5,035 nt of DNA from Candidatus Woesearchaeota archaeon (lineage in GTDB: Archaea; Nanobdellota; Nanobdellia; Woesearchaeales; ARS49), in assembly GCA_026394935.1 (NCBI GenBank), contig JAPLZR010000089.1, forward strand, positions 1-5,035. The letters are read 5' to 3'. The first letter of the stretch is position 1. Each line of letters starts with the position of its first letter. Positions 4,787-5,035 of the stretch are shown here, in pieces. Below the pieces are notes generated by a model. That model ran no database searches and was not told where the DNA came from. It saw only the letters and a program-made list of their open reading frames with translations. The translations under genes and the position numbers were made by a program.

Positions 4787-5035
4787 ATGAACCCGATCAC
4801 AGTTTCTAACGTGAGCAAAACATTCAAAACAAGCGGACTAGAGATAAAAGCACTCTCAAACGTCAGCCTTGAAGTAAAAAAAGGAGAAATATTCGGCTTA
4901 CTAGGACCAAACGGAGCAGGAAAAACAACACTCCTCAATGTAATACTCAACCTGATAACACCGGATGAAGGAAAAGTAACAATATTCGGACAAACACCAG
5001 GACCTGACATACTAAGACAAATAAATGTAGTAGCG
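4787..5035 (+). CDS. ABC transporter ATP-binding protein, N-terminal part
   Basis: The first 83 residues of an ABC ATPase are visible; the frame is open to the window edge. It starts MNPITVSNVSKTFKTSGLEI, followed by ALSNVSLEVKKGEIFGLLG, the usual entry to the nucleotide-binding fold. The Walker A motif GPNGAGKTT covers residues 40-48, with Lys46 binding the ATP phosphates. The continuation LLNVILNLITPDEGKVTIFG is typical of the CcmA/ABC-2 export group (COG1131), whose permease is usually the next gene. The Q-loop, signature motif and Walker B lie beyond the window, so substrate and direction of transport cannot be judged. The gene is divergent from ppsA, with 111 nt between the two start codons. 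The start is the first ATG of the homologous region and matches the leaderless promoter spacing. Confidence 0.9.
   Translation, partial: MNPITVSNVSKTFKTSGLEIKALSNVSLEVKKGEIFGLLGPNGAGKTTLLNVILNLITPDEGKVTIFGQTPGPDILRQINVVA

Noticed and set aside
4732..5010. Minus-strand frame over the start of the ABC transporter gene
   Set aside because: The plus strand encodes a clear Walker A ATPase here; the reverse frame is a shadow.

Overview
The window looks like a piece of an AT-rich archaeal genome. The evidence is a complete PEP synthase of archaeal/bacterial type, a long coiled-coil protein with the hallmark motifs of an archaea-associated family (COG1340), a small archaeal-style winged-helix protein, and TTTAAA/TATAA boxes about 26 nt upstream of start codons instead of bacterial -35/-10 boxes. 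Shine-Dalgarno motifs of the GAGGTG type also occur. The lineage cannot be fixed from the sequence. A DPANN-type archaeon (Woese-/Pacearchaeota-like) is a plausible guess, no more.

Layout. (1) Positions 33-1341, plus strand: a two-gene unit, COG1340-like coiled-coil protein then a stand-alone receiver-like protein whose start lies inside the end of the coiled-coil gene. (2) It runs tail to tail, with a 14-nt overlap, into a small winged-helix DNA-binding protein on the minus strand (1328-1657). (3) The 160 nt upstream of the winged-helix gene (1658-1817) are the most unusual part. They hold a good TATA box, a possible 35-codon leader ORF ending 1 nt before the winged-helix ATG, and two consecutive 12-bp stems; the second stem buries the Shine-Dalgarno sequence of the winged-helix gene. 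(4) Positions 4675-1818, minus strand: PEP synthase (ppsA), then, by a 4-nt ATGA overlap, a 149-residue all-helical protein of unknown function. (5) A 111-nt divergent promoter region separates ppsA from an ABC transporter ATPase on the plus strand, which is cut by the window edge at 5035.

How the genes may work together. PEP synthase links pyruvate to gluconeogenesis, and its tightly coupled partner is a candidate accessory or regulatory protein. The coiled-coil/receiver pair may form one functional unit because their translation is linked. The winged-helix gene appears to be controlled at the RNA level, the DNA level, or both. No tRNA, rRNA, CRISPR array, insertion sequence or transposase was found. 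Apart from 1658-1817 and 4676-4786, the window is almost entirely coding.
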